A stretch of DNA of 64,000 nt from JBNKVT01 sp050299335 (GTDB taxonomy: Bacteria; Pseudomonadota; Alphaproteobacteria; Rhodobacterales; Rhodobacteraceae), in contig JBNKVT010000008.1 of assembly GCA_050299335.1 (NCBI GenBank), forward strand, positions 172,726 to 236,725, written 5' to 3'. The notes beneath the pieces were generated by a model that was not told the origin of the DNA, searched no databases, and was given only the letters and a program-made list of their open reading frames with translations. The position numbers and the translations under genes are program-made. Shown piece after piece: positions 34,242-44,116 of the stretch; the stretch's first letter is position 1, and each line of letters starts with the position of its first letter.

Positions 34242-36053
34242 TCATTGCCGGGCGCCGTCTACGGAACCCGGCACGGCCACACCCTGCTGTCTGATCTGCA
34301 TCCGCAGGGCATCGACAGCCGGGAATGGCGGCGGGTCGGAGAAATCTCCGGTCGCACCGGCAGATCCCGCCGCCACGGCCGTGAACAGCTGCACCCGCCC
34401 CGGCCCGATCCGTCCGCCAAGTTGCGGAACAAGGCTGCGCGGGAATATCAGATTGCTGTTGGGCAGCGCCTTATGGACGCGCGCTTGCCTCTGATCGCCG
34501 CCGACGATGATGCTCAGATCCTGCTCCGTCCGTATGGCCGCGCGCCTGGACGTGACCGCGACCTCGTACGCCGGAACCGGTACCGAAAACCCGCCCTCGA
34601 TCACGTCCAGTGGCCGCGGGCTATCGATCTCATGGATCCTGAGATGCCAGACCCCGGCCGGCAGAACCCAGCTTTGGATCGTCACATCGGAAAAGGGCCG
34701 CCAGCGCGACCAGAGCAGTTCCCCGGCCATCAGCGCCGCCTCGCAGCCCTCGCGCATCCGGAAATGCACCTCGTCATCCGACAGGGTCAGCATATTGTCC
34801 GAGGCGGCCTGATTGAACTGCCTTTCGTCCACCTCGATTGAGAACCCATAGCGCGTCGAATAGGCGAACTTGCTGTACTTCTCCGCCCCGTGGCGCATGT
34901 ACCCCAGCTCCTGCCCGGAAGTCAGCGCCACCTTGTGGTTCCGCTGCGACTGAACGACCATCGCCGCTTCGGGGATCGGCGTAACCGGCGGGGCATCGGC
35001 CAGGGTCTCCTCAGCCTGCCAGAACGGATGGTCCTCGGATAGAGCCAGCGGCAGGAACGCCTTCATTGCCCAATAGGGCGAGCCGGGGCCGTTATAGCCT
35101 TCGCTCATCAACAGGTTCGGATAGGAGTAGCCAATGGTCATCAGCCCAGCCGCATCGAAAACGGGTTGCCCGGCCCACCAGCGAAGATTGCGCAGATAGA
35201 GACCCTTGATCTCGCCCCACGGCAACGCCTCCAGCCCGGCAAAACCATAGGCCCCCCAGATCCCGGCATGGGCAAAGCGATAGGTCAAGGACCGCCCGAA
35301 GGGAAGTGCCGCACCGTCCTCGGCGTACCAGTGGCGGATACCGTCCGCGAACTCCGCCGCCCGGTCGCGGAACACCTCTGCCCGCACCGGATCATCGGCG
35401 AGGGAGGCGTAGAGCAAGCCGTAGAAATGGAAAGCGAAGGGGATGTAGTGATCGACCTGCTTTGGCTTGCCGTCGTAATACCAGCCGTTCGACAGGTAGT
35501 AGGAATCGAGATCGTCGAAATAGGCATCATGCAGCGACAGATCGACCTTTTCGCCGACATGGGCGAGGCCGAGGCCGATCAGGATGCGGAAGAACTTCCA
35601 GTTGCAACTGGCGAAGGCACAGCGATGCGCCGACTGCAAGTAGCGGACAAGGTTGCGTTTCGCCGGTGTGGGCAGCGGTTCCCAGACATGCTCGGGCACC
35701 AGCCGCAGCGCGAAGCCGAGCGCGGCCATCTCGACCAGGCGCTGGTTGTTGTCATCGGGCAAGCCCCAGAATTCCGGGTGATCGGGATCGGTACCGTTGG
35801 CAAGTCCCTCGCGCCACATGTCCCAATAGGGAAAGTCGTAGCCTCCGGCGGCCAGCGGCACGATGCCCCAGAGCGGACGGGCGAAACCTTCGAGATCGGC
35901 CGAGGCCAGATCGTGCCGTGCCCCGGAATGCCCCAACCGCACCCGCGCCCGGCCTTCGGAAAAATGCGGGATCAGCGGATCGACCATGGCCTGCGCAGCC
36001 TTGGCGACGTCGTCACGGGTCTGGAAGGGATTGCCGTCTAAGGGAGAGAGCAT
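34242..36053 (-). CDS. DUF2264-family protein, polysaccharide-utilisation cluster
   Basis: 603 residues from the ATG at 36053. It opens with NPFQTRDDVAKAAQAMVDPL and LEGFARPLWGIVPLAAGG, the signature of DUF2264 proteins, which have an alpha/alpha-toroid N-terminal half. Such proteins occur in uronate-polysaccharide loci and have been linked to glycan hydrolysis or lyase-type action, but the activity here is not established. There is no signal peptide, so it probably acts on imported oligosaccharides. Last gene of the minus-strand operon, 57 bases after the binding protein with a hairpin in the gap. An ATG at 36101 would cross that hairpin. Confidence 0.8.
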   Translation of the reverse strand: MLSPLDGNPFQTRDDVAKAAQAMVDPLIPHFSEGRARVRLGHSGARHDLASADLEGFARPLWGIVPLAAGGYDFPYWDMWREGLANGTDPDHPEFWGLPDDNNQRLVEMAALGFALRLVPEHVWEPLPTPAKRNLVRYLQSAHRCAFASCNWKFFRILIGLGLAHVGEKVDLSLHDAYFDDLDSYYLSNGWYYDGKPKQVDHYIPFAFHFYGLLYASLADDPVRAEVFRDRAAEFADGIRHWYAEDGAALPFGRSLTYRFAHAGIWGAYGFAGLEALPWGEIKGLYLRNLRWWAGQPVFDAAGLMTIGYSYPNLLMSEGYNGPGSPYWAMKAFLPLALSEDHPFWQAEETLADAPPVTPIPEAAMVVQSQRNHKVALTSGQELGYMRHGAEKYSKFAYSTRYGFSIEVDERQFNQAASDNMLTLSDDEVHFRMREGCEAALMAGELLWSRWRPFSDVTIQSWVLPAGVWHLRIHEIDSPRPLDVIEGGFSVPVPAYEVAVTSRRAAIRTEQDLSIIVGGDQRQARVHKALPNSNLIFPRSLVPQLGGRIGPGRVQLFTAVAAGSAGATGDFSDPPPFPAVDALRMQIRQQGVAVPGSVDGARQ

Positions 36054-36077
36054 GGGGCCTCGCGGGGCTGGAAGAGC

Positions 36078-36099
36078 GGGGGCGGACACCGCCGCCCCC
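36078..36099 (-). terminator. Hairpin after the CUT1 binding-protein gene
   Basis: An 8-base G/C stem (GGGGGCGG / CCGCCCCC) with a 6-base loop, 11 bases downstream of the binding-protein stop in the direction of transcription. No U-run, so a stabilising or attenuating role is more likely than full termination. Confidence 0.6.
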
Positions 36100-36109
36100 A
36101 CCCGTTGGG

Positions 36110-37360
36110 TCAGTCGATCTCGGCGACGCCGGCATTGATCTCGGCAATCGCGTCCTCGATGGAGATGTTATCGGTCATCAGTTCGTCATGCACGCGGCTC
36201 AGGACCAGATCGTACTCGGCAGCCTTCGGATGCACCGGCATCTCCAGATAAACGGCTGTGGTGACAAGCGCCCCCTTGCTGGTCTCGTCCTGCGGGAATC
36301 CGGCGCGCGAGGTGATGGTCTCCATGACTGTCGCGTCGCGGAGGGCCGGGATGGTGCCGGTCGCGGCCACGATCGCCGCCCCTTCCGGTCCGCCGACCCA
36401 TTTGACGAATTCCGCCGCCGCCTCGACCTTGGAGGAGTTGACGTTGATGCCCAGGGGCGTCACCGCCCCCGCCGTCGCCCCGGCCTGAACGCCTTCGGGA
36501 TGCGGGAAGGCGGCAATGCCCCATTCCGCGGCCGTCGACTCGCCGCTTTCCAGCTTCTGGATCTGCGAGCCGATGAACCACGACCCCATCGGCAGCATGG
36601 CGATTTCGCTGTTGTACCACGGTCCCGAATAATGGGTCTGCGAGGTCTTCAGCGACGCGTAGGAGCGGACCGCCCCGTCCTCCTGAAGCGACAGCACCCG
36701 CTCGTACCACGGAGCAAGGAAGCTGTAGTCATCGGCGATCAACGTGTGCTCGCCCGACTGGATCGCTGGCAATTGCACCGCCGAGCGCCAGACATGCAGG
36801 TGACCGCCGTAGACCTTGTCAGCACCGAAACCGGTGGTCAGGGCGCGGGCCTTTTCGTCAAATTCGGCCCAGGTCATGTCATTGGTCGGGTAGGCAACCC
36901 CGGCGGCGTCGAAATGCGCCTTGTTGTAGTAGAGGATCCAGAAATCGGTCCGGAAGGGCAGGCCGTAGACGCCGCCGTTGAGCTCAAGCGTCTCGATCAG
37001 GCCGCCATAGGCGCTGGTGTCCTCGGGGATGACGCCGATTTCCTTCAGGTCGATCAGCCGCCCGGTCGACACCATCTGGGCATAGCCCGGAATGTCCTTG
37101 ATCGAGATGACGTCGAGATCGTCGCCACCGCCGGTCAGCTGGGTCATCACCATCTGGTTGTAATCGGTCGACCCAAGGTCGGTATATTCGATGGTGACGC
37201 CGGGATGGGTCGCCTCGTAGGCCTCGATCAGCGGGGCAAAGAAGGCGGTGTTGTTATAGTCCCAGATCGCCCAGTTGAGGGTGACCTCCTCCTGGGCAAG
37301 ACCCGGAGAAGCCGTCAGCGCGAGGGCCGCGGCCAGGACGGGTTTGGTTAAGTTTCGCAT
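36110..37360 (-). CDS. CUT1-family sugar ABC transporter periplasmic binding protein
   Basis: 416 residues from the ATG at 37360, preceded by GAGGAAACA. The signal peptide is MRNLTKPVLAAALALTASPG with cleavage after GLAQ. The mature part follows the family 1 extracellular solute-binding pattern (WAIWDYNN, PGVTIEYTDLGSTDYNQMVM, LPFRTDFWILYYNK). With the MalFG-like permeases and UgpC-like ATPase it imports an oligosaccharide. The ligand is probably an unsaturated uronic-acid-containing fragment, judged by the lyase and GH88 hydrolase in the operon. Binding-protein genes usually come first in such operons; here it is near the end. Confidence 0.92.
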   Translation of the reverse strand: MRNLTKPVLAAALALTASPGLAQEEVTLNWAIWDYNNTAFFAPLIEAYEATHPGVTIEYTDLGSTDYNQMVMTQLTGGGDDLDVISIKDIPGYAQMVSTGRLIDLKEIGVIPEDTSAYGGLIETLELNGGVYGLPFRTDFWILYYNKAHFDAAGVAYPTNDMTWAEFDEKARALTTGFGADKVYGGHLHVWRSAVQLPAIQSGEHTLIADDYSFLAPWYERVLSLQEDGAVRSYASLKTSQTHYSGPWYNSEIAMLPMGSWFIGSQIQKLESGESTAAEWGIAAFPHPEGVQAGATAGAVTPLGINVNSSKVEAAAEFVKWVGGPEGAAIVAATGTIPALRDATVMETITSRAGFPQDETSKGALVTTAVYLEMPVHPKAAEYDLVLSRVHDELMTDNISIEDAIAEINAGVAEID

Positions 37361-37370
37361 TGTTTCCTCC

Positions 37371-38114
37371 TCATGTTGGTTGAATGCGGGCCGGTTGGTC
37401 CGGCGTCTCTTCTGGTTGCTCGGCCTCCCCGCGGCGGATATGGCCGAGGCTGGTCTGCGCGGTTTCGAGGACCGCGAAGGACAGCAGCAGCGCGCCGAGG
37501 GAAAAATTGATCGTGACCGCCAGGAGGACGGTCGAGGGGTAGAAGGCGATATGGGCCAGCCAGAGACCTGCATTGGCGCCGAGGGCCGCGAGGATCGGTA
37601 GCGGGCGCAGAAGGACGGTCAGGGCGGCGGCCCGGATCAGCGTGGCGGGTCCGGCCCGGGAGGTGGCGGTGAGCGCCATTGCCGCAAGCCCGGTCATGGT
37701 CAGGAACAGCGTCACCGAGCCCGCGACAGCCATCGGCAGGACCAGGAGCAGGTGATCGGTGGCGGCCGTTGCATAGAACCGGGTGACGAAGGCGGAAAGC
37801 GCAAGGACGAGCGCAAAGCCCGTGCCGGTCAGGCTTGCCTGCCAGAAGCGGCGGGTGAAGGTGGTGCGGAATTCGTGCCAGAGATCCAAGGGCTCGTCCT
37901 TCACCATCGTCGCGGTGACCCTCAGCATGGCGGCAAGCGCCGCCGGCAGGGTGACAAGCGGCAGGGCGGCGGCGGCAAAGAGCAGGTTCAAGAGGATCAG
38001 GCTCCACCATTCCCGGGCCAAACATGCCCAGATGCGGCGCAGACCCTTCGGCTGCGGGGCGTCCTTTGCGATCCCTGGCCCTTCGCCGAAATAGAGGTTT
38101 AGCCACCAGCTCAT
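37371..38114 (-). CDS. YesL-like membrane protein (DUF624)
   Basis: 247 residues with five or six hydrophobic segments and a short polar C-terminus. The start MSWWLNLYFGEGPGIAKDAP and the later LWHEFRTTFTRRFWQ stretch match the YesL family. In Bacillus subtilis yesL belongs to the rhamnogalacturonan-utilisation region next to the YesOPQ transporter. Its role there is not defined; an accessory function to CUT1 transporters is inferred from repeated co-occurrence. The start overlaps the ATPase stop (38111-38114). Confidence 0.85.
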   Translation of the reverse strand: MSWWLNLYFGEGPGIAKDAPQPKGLRRIWACLAREWWSLILLNLLFAAAALPLVTLPAALAAMLRVTATMVKDEPLDLWHEFRTTFTRRFWQASLTGTGFALVLALSAFVTRFYATAATDHLLLVLPMAVAGSVTLFLTMTGLAAMALTATSRAGPATLIRAAALTVLLRPLPILAALGANAGLWLAHIAFYPSTVLLAVTINFSLGALLLSFAVLETAQTSLGHIRRGEAEQPEETPDQPARIQPT

Positions 38115-39235
38115 GCCGCCCTCCCCACCGCCATCAGTGACGCGCCGGTTTCGGGATCGAAGAGATGCGCCATCGACATGTCGACATTCAGGGTCACCAC
38201 CTCTCCCGGCTGCGCCTTGCAGCGCGGCGAGAGACGGGCAATCGTCGGATGCCCGTCGATGACGAGGTTGAGGTGGATTTCCGCCCCCATCGGCTCGGCC
38301 AGATCGACGAGGCCGGACAGCACCGCCGACATCGCCGGATCGTGCTCCGACGACGCGCCCTCATAGAAGGCCTCGGGCCGCAGACCCAGCGTCACAGTCC
38401 GGTCGCGGTGGGTGGCAAGCTGCGCCGAGTTCAGGCGCGCGGGCAGCGGCAGGGAAGTGCCCGCGGCCTCGGCGACGAACCCCGCAGCCGTCTCGCGCAG
38501 GGTTGCGGGATAGAAATTCATCTGCGGCGCGCCGATGAACCCTGCAACGAACAGATTGACCGGGTTGTCATAGAGCGCCTGTGGCGTGTCGACCTGCTGA
38601 ATGCGCCCGTCATTCATCACCACGATCCGGTCGGCCATGGTCATCGCCTCGACCTGGTCATGGGTGACATAGATGAAGGTGGCATCGAGCGAGCGGTGCA
38701 GCTTGGTGATCTCGGCCCGCATCGTCGTCCTGAGCTTGGCATCGAGGTTGGACAGCGGCTCGTCCAGCAGGAACACCTCCGGGCTTCTCACCATTGCCCG
38801 CCCCAGTGCCACCCGCTGCCGCTGCCCGCCAGACAGCGCCTTGGGCTTGCGGTTCAGAAGGTGGGTGATGTCGAGAATTTCCGCCGCCTCGCGCACCTTG
38901 CGGTCCACCACGGCCTTGTCGGCGCGGCGCAGTTCCAGCCCGAAGGCCATGTTCTTGTAGACGGTCATGTGCGGGTAAAGCGCGTAGTTCTGGAACACCA
39001 TGGCGATGTCGCGGTCTTTGGCCGGAACGTCGTTGACGATGGTGTCGCCGATCACCAGATCGCCGCCCGAGATTTCCTCCAGCCCCGCGATCATCCTCAG
39101 CGTCGTCGACTTGCCGCAGCCCGAGGGGCCGACGAGGATGATGAATTCCTTGTCGGCGATCTCGAGGTCGATATCGTGGACGACCGTCAGCACCCCGAAG
39201 GTCTTGTTGAGCTTGTGCAGACTTATCCCGGCCAT
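38111..39235 (-). CDS. CUT1 sugar ABC transporter ATPase (UgpC/MsmX-like)
   Basis: 374 residues. Walker A GPSGCGKST, signature LSGGQRQRVALGRAM, Walker B EVFLLDEPLSNLD, and a C-terminal TOBE domain (from about residue 240, with TLGLRPEAF). It energises the permease pair encoded upstream. It is located between the GH88 gene and the YesL gene. Ten bases separate it from the GH88 stop. Confidence 0.95.
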   Translation of the reverse strand: MAGISLHKLNKTFGVLTVVHDIDLEIADKEFIILVGPSGCGKSTTLRMIAGLEEISGGDLVIGDTIVNDVPAKDRDIAMVFQNYALYPHMTVYKNMAFGLELRRADKAVVDRKVREAAEILDITHLLNRKPKALSGGQRQRVALGRAMVRSPEVFLLDEPLSNLDAKLRTTMRAEITKLHRSLDATFIYVTHDQVEAMTMADRIVVMNDGRIQQVDTPQALYDNPVNLFVAGFIGAPQMNFYPATLRETAAGFVAEAAGTSLPLPARLNSAQLATHRDRTVTLGLRPEAFYEGASSEHDPAMSAVLSGLVDLAEPMGAEIHLNLVIDGHPTIARLSPRCKAQPGEVVTLNVDMSMAHLFDPETGASLMAVGRAA

Positions 39236-39245
39236 ATCCCGTCAC

Positions 39246-40421
39246 TCACCAGTAGGGGTCCCAGTCGCGCGTCAGGCGCCGCAGGGCCTCCATGTAGAAA
39301 TAATCCCCCCAGGAGACGCACTCATCGACCCCTTCGCCCCGGCAGCGGTTGTAGGGCGTCTTCTTGGAATAGGTCCCGTGCAGGAGCAGTCCGTTAGACA
39401 CAGCCGGATCGCTCACCGCGTAATCCCGCGCCAGCGCGCCCACCATCCGCGCGGCCAGATCGCGCAAACCCGCGCCTTCCTCCCCGCCCCGCAGCCCGGC
39501 CATTTCCATCAACCCGCAGGCGACGATGGCGGCCGAGGAACTGTCCCGCGGCTCGTCGCCTTCGGTGAAGATCAGGTCCCAATAGGGCACGAGGTCGTCG
39601 GGCAGGCGGGCGAGGTAATAATCGAGCATCCGGTCGAATATCCCGTGCAACCGCTCGGACGGATCGAGCCGTGCCAGAAACGCCACCCCGGTGATCGCCC
39701 AGGCCTGCCCGCGCGTCCAGGAACTGTCATCGTCATGGCCCTGCTGGGTCACACCTTTCAGCGGCGCGCCGGTGTCCATGTCGAAGAAGAACGTGTGCCA
39801 GGTCGAGAAATCCGCGCGGATCGAATGGGTCAGCGTGGTCTCGGTATGCCGCCGCGCGATGTCGCGGTAGGCCGCATTGCCTGTCTCGTCGCTGGCCCAG
39901 TAGAGCAGCGGCAGGTTCAACAGGCAGTCGATGATATAGCGATAATTGTCCGCCGCCCCCATCTCCCCCCAGGCCTGCAGGAACGCGCCCTTCTCGTGGA
40001 ACCGCTCCATCAGCTGGTCCGCCGCCAACAGCGCCGCCACCCGCCCGTCCGCGTCGCCGACCAGCTTCCACGCCGCCACGCAGGAGGGCGAATAGAGAAA
40101 CCCCATATCGTGGTGGTCCGTCGCGATCCGCTCTTCGATCCGGTGTTTCAGTGCCTGTACCTGGATCTGTGCGGCATGTCGGAAGGTCTCGTCGCCCGAC
40201 AACTCCCAGGCCAGCCAGACCGATCCGGGCCAGAAGCCCGTGGTCCACTGCTCGTTGGGAATGGCGGTGTAGAAATTCCCCACGCTCGAATGGTCCTGCG
40301 CCGCGAAGGTGAACAGCGGCAGGCTCCGGCGCAGCTGCGCGACGGCATCGCCGGTTGCCTTCGCCAGTTCGGCATCGGTGATCGGGGCGACGTTCCTGGT
40401 GTCGAAAGCCATGCCGGTCAT
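39246..40421 (-). CDS. Unsaturated glucuronyl hydrolase, GH88 family
   Basis: 391 residues from the ATG at 40421, which overlaps the permease stop; an ATG at 40412 has a better-spaced ribosome-binding site. GH88 enzymes hydrate the 4,5-double bond of unsaturated uronic residues made by polysaccharide lyases, releasing the sugar. The two catalytic Asp regions are visible: DHHDMGFLYS and HDDDSSWTRGQAWAITG. YDRCRGEG-like C-terminal sequence (YNRCRGEGVDE, VSWGDYFYMEALRRL) is typical. No signal peptide, so it acts in the cytoplasm after import. Confidence 0.93.
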   Translation of the reverse strand: MTGMAFDTRNVAPITDAELAKATGDAVAQLRRSLPLFTFAAQDHSSVGNFYTAIPNEQWTTGFWPGSVWLAWELSGDETFRHAAQIQVQALKHRIEERIATDHHDMGFLYSPSCVAAWKLVGDADGRVAALLAADQLMERFHEKGAFLQAWGEMGAADNYRYIIDCLLNLPLLYWASDETGNAAYRDIARRHTETTLTHSIRADFSTWHTFFFDMDTGAPLKGVTQQGHDDDSSWTRGQAWAITGVAFLARLDPSERLHGIFDRMLDYYLARLPDDLVPYWDLIFTEGDEPRDSSSAAIVACGLMEMAGLRGGEEGAGLRDLAARMVGALARDYAVSDPAVSNGLLLHGTYSKKTPYNRCRGEGVDECVSWGDYFYMEALRRLTRDWDPYW

Positions 40422-41284
40422 CCTTTCAGGCCGGTCGAGGCGATGCCCTCGACGAAGAAGCGTTGCAGCGCGAGGAACACCACCAACACCGGCACCAGGG
40501 CCACCACCGAAGCGGCCATGATCAGGCCGTATTCCGCCCCGTATTGGGTGATGAACATCCGAATGCCGATCTGGATGGTCTTCAACTCGGTCTGGGTGAG
40601 ATAGATCAGCGGCCCGAGGAAATCGTTCCAGGTGGTCACGAAGGTGAAAATCGTCAGGGTCGAAAGTGCGGGCATCGACAGGGGCAGCATGATCCGCCAC
40701 CAGATGCCGTATTCGCTCATCCCGTCGATCCGCGCCGCCTCGCACAGCTCGTCCGGGATCGACATGTAGAATTGCCGCATCAGGAAGACGCCGAAGGCGG
40801 TGAAGGCCTGCAGGCAGATGATCGCCATATGGGTGTTGTTCAGCCCGAATTCCCGCATCATCAGGAATTGCGGCACCATGTAGACATGCCACGGCATGGC
40901 GATGGTGGCAACATAGGCGAGGAAGAGAGCGTTGCGGTAGGGAAAGCGAAGCTTGGCGAAGGCATAGGCGGCGAAGCTGGAGGTCAGAAGTTGCAGGATG
41001 GTGACGATGATGGTCAGCTTGGCGGTGTTGTAGACGAACAGGCCGAGCGGGATCTTCGACCAGATCTCGACATAGTTCTGCCAGTGTGGCTCTGACGGGA
41101 TCCACTCGATCGGGAAAGCAAAGACGTCGCGGTTCAGCTTCAGCGAGGCCGACAGCATCCACACGAAGGGTGCGAGCATTGTCAGCGTGACGAGGATGAC
41201 GATCGCGTAGGTCGCCACGCGGCCCCAGCTGATCCGGGGCTTCCTTGCCCGGCGTGGCGCGACTGGAACAACGGCGTCGGTCAT
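40418..41284 (-). CDS. CUT1 sugar ABC permease (MalG-like)
   Basis: 288 residues from the ATG at 41284. Six membrane helices, with the ATPase-coupling EAA motif IPDELCEAARIDGMSEYGIWW. The N-terminal cytoplasmic tail is short and basic. Overlaps by four bases on both sides (MalF-like stop upstream, GH88 start downstream). Confidence 0.93.
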   Translation of the reverse strand: MTDAVVPVAPRRARKPRISWGRVATYAIVILVTLTMLAPFVWMLSASLKLNRDVFAFPIEWIPSEPHWQNYVEIWSKIPLGLFVYNTAKLTIIVTILQLLTSSFAAYAFAKLRFPYRNALFLAYVATIAMPWHVYMVPQFLMMREFGLNNTHMAIICLQAFTAFGVFLMRQFYMSIPDELCEAARIDGMSEYGIWWRIMLPLSMPALSTLTIFTFVTTWNDFLGPLIYLTQTELKTIQIGIRMFITQYGAEYGLIMAASVVALVPVLVVFLALQRFFVEGIASTGLKG

Positions 41285-42237
41285 GACAGCGACTGTTCCT
41301 TCTCTTCGGTCAGCTTGAACTGGACGATGGTGATGACGAGGACGAGCAGGAACAGCACCAGCGCCACCATCGAGGAATAGCCGAGATCCCACGAGATGAA
41401 CGCCTCGTTGAAGATGTGATAGACCAGCACCAGCGTGCGCGTTCCCGGCCCCCCTTGCGTCATCAGGTAGATCTGGTCGAAGACCTTGAAGGACTGGATG
41501 GTCAGGATCACCGAGACGAAGAAGGTGGTGGGGGTCAGCTGCGGCAGGGTGATGCGCCAGAACTTCTGCCAGCTGTTGGCACCATCGATCTCTGCCGCCT
41601 CGTAAAGCTCGGTCGGGATGCCCTGCAGCCCGGCGAGATAGATCACCATGAAATACCCCATGCTCTTCCAGACCGAGAACATGATGATCGTCACCATCGC
41701 CCAGTCCCGGTCAGCCGCCCAGCCCGGCAGGTTCTTGGGATCCACCCCGAGATTGTAGAGCACCATGTTCACCGGCCCGAATTCGGGGTTGAACAGCATG
41801 TTCCAGACCACCGCCACCGCGACAAGCGAGGCGACGTAAGGAAAGAAGGCAACGGTGCGGAAGAAGTTCCGCCCAAAGATCTTCTGGTTCAAAAGGATCG
41901 CGAGGCCCAGCGAACAGGCCAGGGTCAGCGGCACGACGAAGACGGTGAAGACAATCGTATTCCAGAACGCCGCCTTGAAGGCGCGGTCGTCGAAAAGTTT
42001 CCAGAAATTTTCCAGACCCGCGAATTCTATCGGGTTGGAGCCGTCCCAGTGCAGGAAGGCAAGGATGAAGGCGAAGACAATGGGACCAAGCGTGAAGATG
42101 GCGAAACCGATGAAGTTCGGGGCAATGAAGGAATAGGCCACCAGCAGGTGCCGGAAGCGACGCCGTCGCTTGCTCATCGGCACTTTGGCTCGGATCGGAG
42201 CCGTGCGCCCGGTCTCTGAGGTCACGGTTTCGGTCAT
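41281..42237 (-). CDS. CUT1 sugar ABC permease (MalF/UgpA-like)
   Basis: 318 residues from the ATG at 42237. After a basic N-terminus there are six membrane helices and the EAA motif IPTELYEAAEIDGANSWQKF. With the MalG-like partner it forms the oligosaccharide pore. The start overlaps the stop of the heparinase II/III-like gene (42234-42237). A long upstream in-frame extension would lie inside that gene and is rejected. Confidence 0.93.
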   Translation of the reverse strand: MTETVTSETGRTAPIRAKVPMSKRRRRFRHLLVAYSFIAPNFIGFAIFTLGPIVFAFILAFLHWDGSNPIEFAGLENFWKLFDDRAFKAAFWNTIVFTVFVVPLTLACSLGLAILLNQKIFGRNFFRTVAFFPYVASLVAVAVVWNMLFNPEFGPVNMVLYNLGVDPKNLPGWAADRDWAMVTIIMFSVWKSMGYFMVIYLAGLQGIPTELYEAAEIDGANSWQKFWRITLPQLTPTTFFVSVILTIQSFKVFDQIYLMTQGGPGTRTLVLVYHIFNEAFISWDLGYSSMVALVLFLLVLVITIVQFKLTEEKEQSLS

Positions 42238-44051
42238 CGGAGGCCGATCCTCATCACCGGCGCCGCAAACGGAAGTCGCAGCCGATAAACCCGCTCCGGC
42301 CAGGATACCCTGAGCCGTGGGTCGTCGATCCCGATCTCCTCGGCTTCGATACGTCCCGCGCCCTCGACCGTCAGGATCGCAAGCCCGCCCAGCCATACCG
42401 TCCCGTCTGTAATCTCCGGCCGCTCGCAGACCATCAGGTTCAGGATCGCCGGTCGGTCCGCCGCGCAATTGTCCTCGATGGTGACACCGCCAGCCCGGTC
42501 CAGTGTCACCACCCGCCGATAGCTGCGAATCCCGGCCTCCGGTGGATAGGCCCCGGCGATATCGGTCTCGAACCGCGCCGCCTCTGCGCCGAACCAGGCT
42601 TCGGTCCCTGTCGCCCCGAACCCCTGCCCGGCCGCCTGCGTCACCCCGCCAAACTCCGGCAGATTGTGAAACGAGGACTGCATGGTCCAGATTTCATAGC
42701 GCCGCGCCGAGAAGGTCTGGCGCGTATATGTCCCGACCCCGACATCGATCAGCACCGGCTGCCCGTGCTTGTAAACGATCACCGACCCCACATCATTGTG
42801 GTTGTGATCGTCACCGTTATGCCCGGCCTTTGCCGCGACCGTGAACGTCGCCCCCCGTGCCATGAACATCCCGATGCTGGGCTTGAACCCTTCAAGCGGC
42901 TGCGGAGCCGGGGCGTCGGTGCGAATGTCCCTTTCAGCAAAGAGACACACCAGACGGTCATGCAGGTTGATATCGTCCGTCGCCTCGAAGGCGCTCCCGA
43001 AATGCCCCGCCGCAAAGCTGCAAAGCGCCGGCGATCCGACGTCCCTGCCAGCCAGAAATTCCCGCGCCGAGCAGGGCGCCATCACCGCCGCCGCATCCCC
43101 GAAATTGGCGTAAGCATCGCCGCCGATATGGGCAAAGGCGATGAATTCGGCGATGTTGCGTAGCTTCTCCGACGCATAGACCGCCGACAGCGCCCCGCCC
43201 GTCACCACGTTGAAGATCCTGAGCGCCCCGAACAGGCATAGCGCCGCGTGCCGGTAATAATAGACCCCTTCGGGACACGCCCCGTCCTCGCCATACTCCG
43301 CCAGAAACGCGTCAAGGCTGAACGCCGACTGCTTCAGCACCGCCTTTTGGGCCGCTTCGTCGCAATCGGTCAGAAAGGCGGCGACCAGCACATTCTGCGT
43401 GCACCAGACCGTCCAGTTGTTCATCCGCCCGCCATCCAGCCCCATCCACCAGAAGCGGCCGCCGAGATAGGGCCGAAGCACACGTGCCGCCACCTCCCAC
43501 GCGACCCGGGTGCGGGTCTCGGGCGCAAGTTCTCCCACAAACAGATGCGAAAGCGTCGCCAGCTGCGCCGCCGTCTCCGCCGCGAACAGATCGACAACCG
43601 GACGCGCCGGATCGGGTTGCGGGAAAATCTCTCCACCCCGCTCGTTACTGTTATGCGCCGGCAGCTGCCATCCGGCTTCGGCGCAGATCAGCGCGATCCC
43701 CGCCTCGATCTCGGGCAGGAACCGGCCCTGCCCCTCCACCGCCTCGGCAAGCGCCAGCGCGTTCAGCTTGCGGCGACGGGTGAAATACGGTGTCTCAAAG
43801 CCTATCCGGTCGCCGGTCTCGCAGAATTCCGCAAAAAGAGCGCCGGGCAAGTCCGGCCACGGTGTATCGAGCGCCGCCTCCCCTATCGCAACCAGCCGCG
43901 CCGCCTCGGGCCCCAACCGCCCCCAGGCCGCGCGATCCCTTGCCGGAGGAAACGGCCGATAGGTCCCGGGCACCCCCCGCCACCTGGCCAGCAGCGTCTG
44001 AACACTGTCCGCGGCCTGGGACGCTTCCGCTTTCAGAAGAGCATCGCCCAT
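42234..44051 (-). CDS. Heparinase II/III-family polysaccharide lyase-like protein
   Basis: 605 residues. An N-terminal alpha/alpha-toroid half (with WQLPAHNSNERGGEIFPQPD, and MGLDGGRMNNWTVWC) is followed by a C-terminal beta-sandwich half starting near GMFMARGATFTVAAKAGHNG, with HNHNDVGSVIVYKHGQ, the His/Asn-Asp-Gly pattern of the heparinase II/III domain. Such enzymes eliminate across uronic-acid linkages to give unsaturated products, the substrates of GH88. There is no signal peptide, so it should act on imported oligosaccharides in the cytoplasm. First gene of the operon, 121 bases from the divergent LacI gene. Confidence 0.88.
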   Translation of the reverse strand: MGDALLKAEASQAADSVQTLLARWRGVPGTYRPFPPARDRAAWGRLGPEAARLVAIGEAALDTPWPDLPGALFAEFCETGDRIGFETPYFTRRRKLNALALAEAVEGQGRFLPEIEAGIALICAEAGWQLPAHNSNERGGEIFPQPDPARPVVDLFAAETAAQLATLSHLFVGELAPETRTRVAWEVAARVLRPYLGGRFWWMGLDGGRMNNWTVWCTQNVLVAAFLTDCDEAAQKAVLKQSAFSLDAFLAEYGEDGACPEGVYYYRHAALCLFGALRIFNVVTGGALSAVYASEKLRNIAEFIAFAHIGGDAYANFGDAAAVMAPCSAREFLAGRDVGSPALCSFAAGHFGSAFEATDDINLHDRLVCLFAERDIRTDAPAPQPLEGFKPSIGMFMARGATFTVAAKAGHNGDDHNHNDVGSVIVYKHGQPVLIDVGVGTYTRQTFSARRYEIWTMQSSFHNLPEFGGVTQAAGQGFGATGTEAWFGAEAARFETDIAGAYPPEAGIRSYRRVVTLDRAGGVTIEDNCAADRPAILNLMVCERPEITDGTVWLGGLAILTVEGAGRIEAEEIGIDDPRLRVSWPERVYRLRLPFAAPVMRIGLR

Positions 44052-44116
44052 TTTTCCTCCCGTTGAGTGGTGACCTTACCCGGCCTGAATGCAAAGTCAA
44101 AAAGTTTTTGCAATTC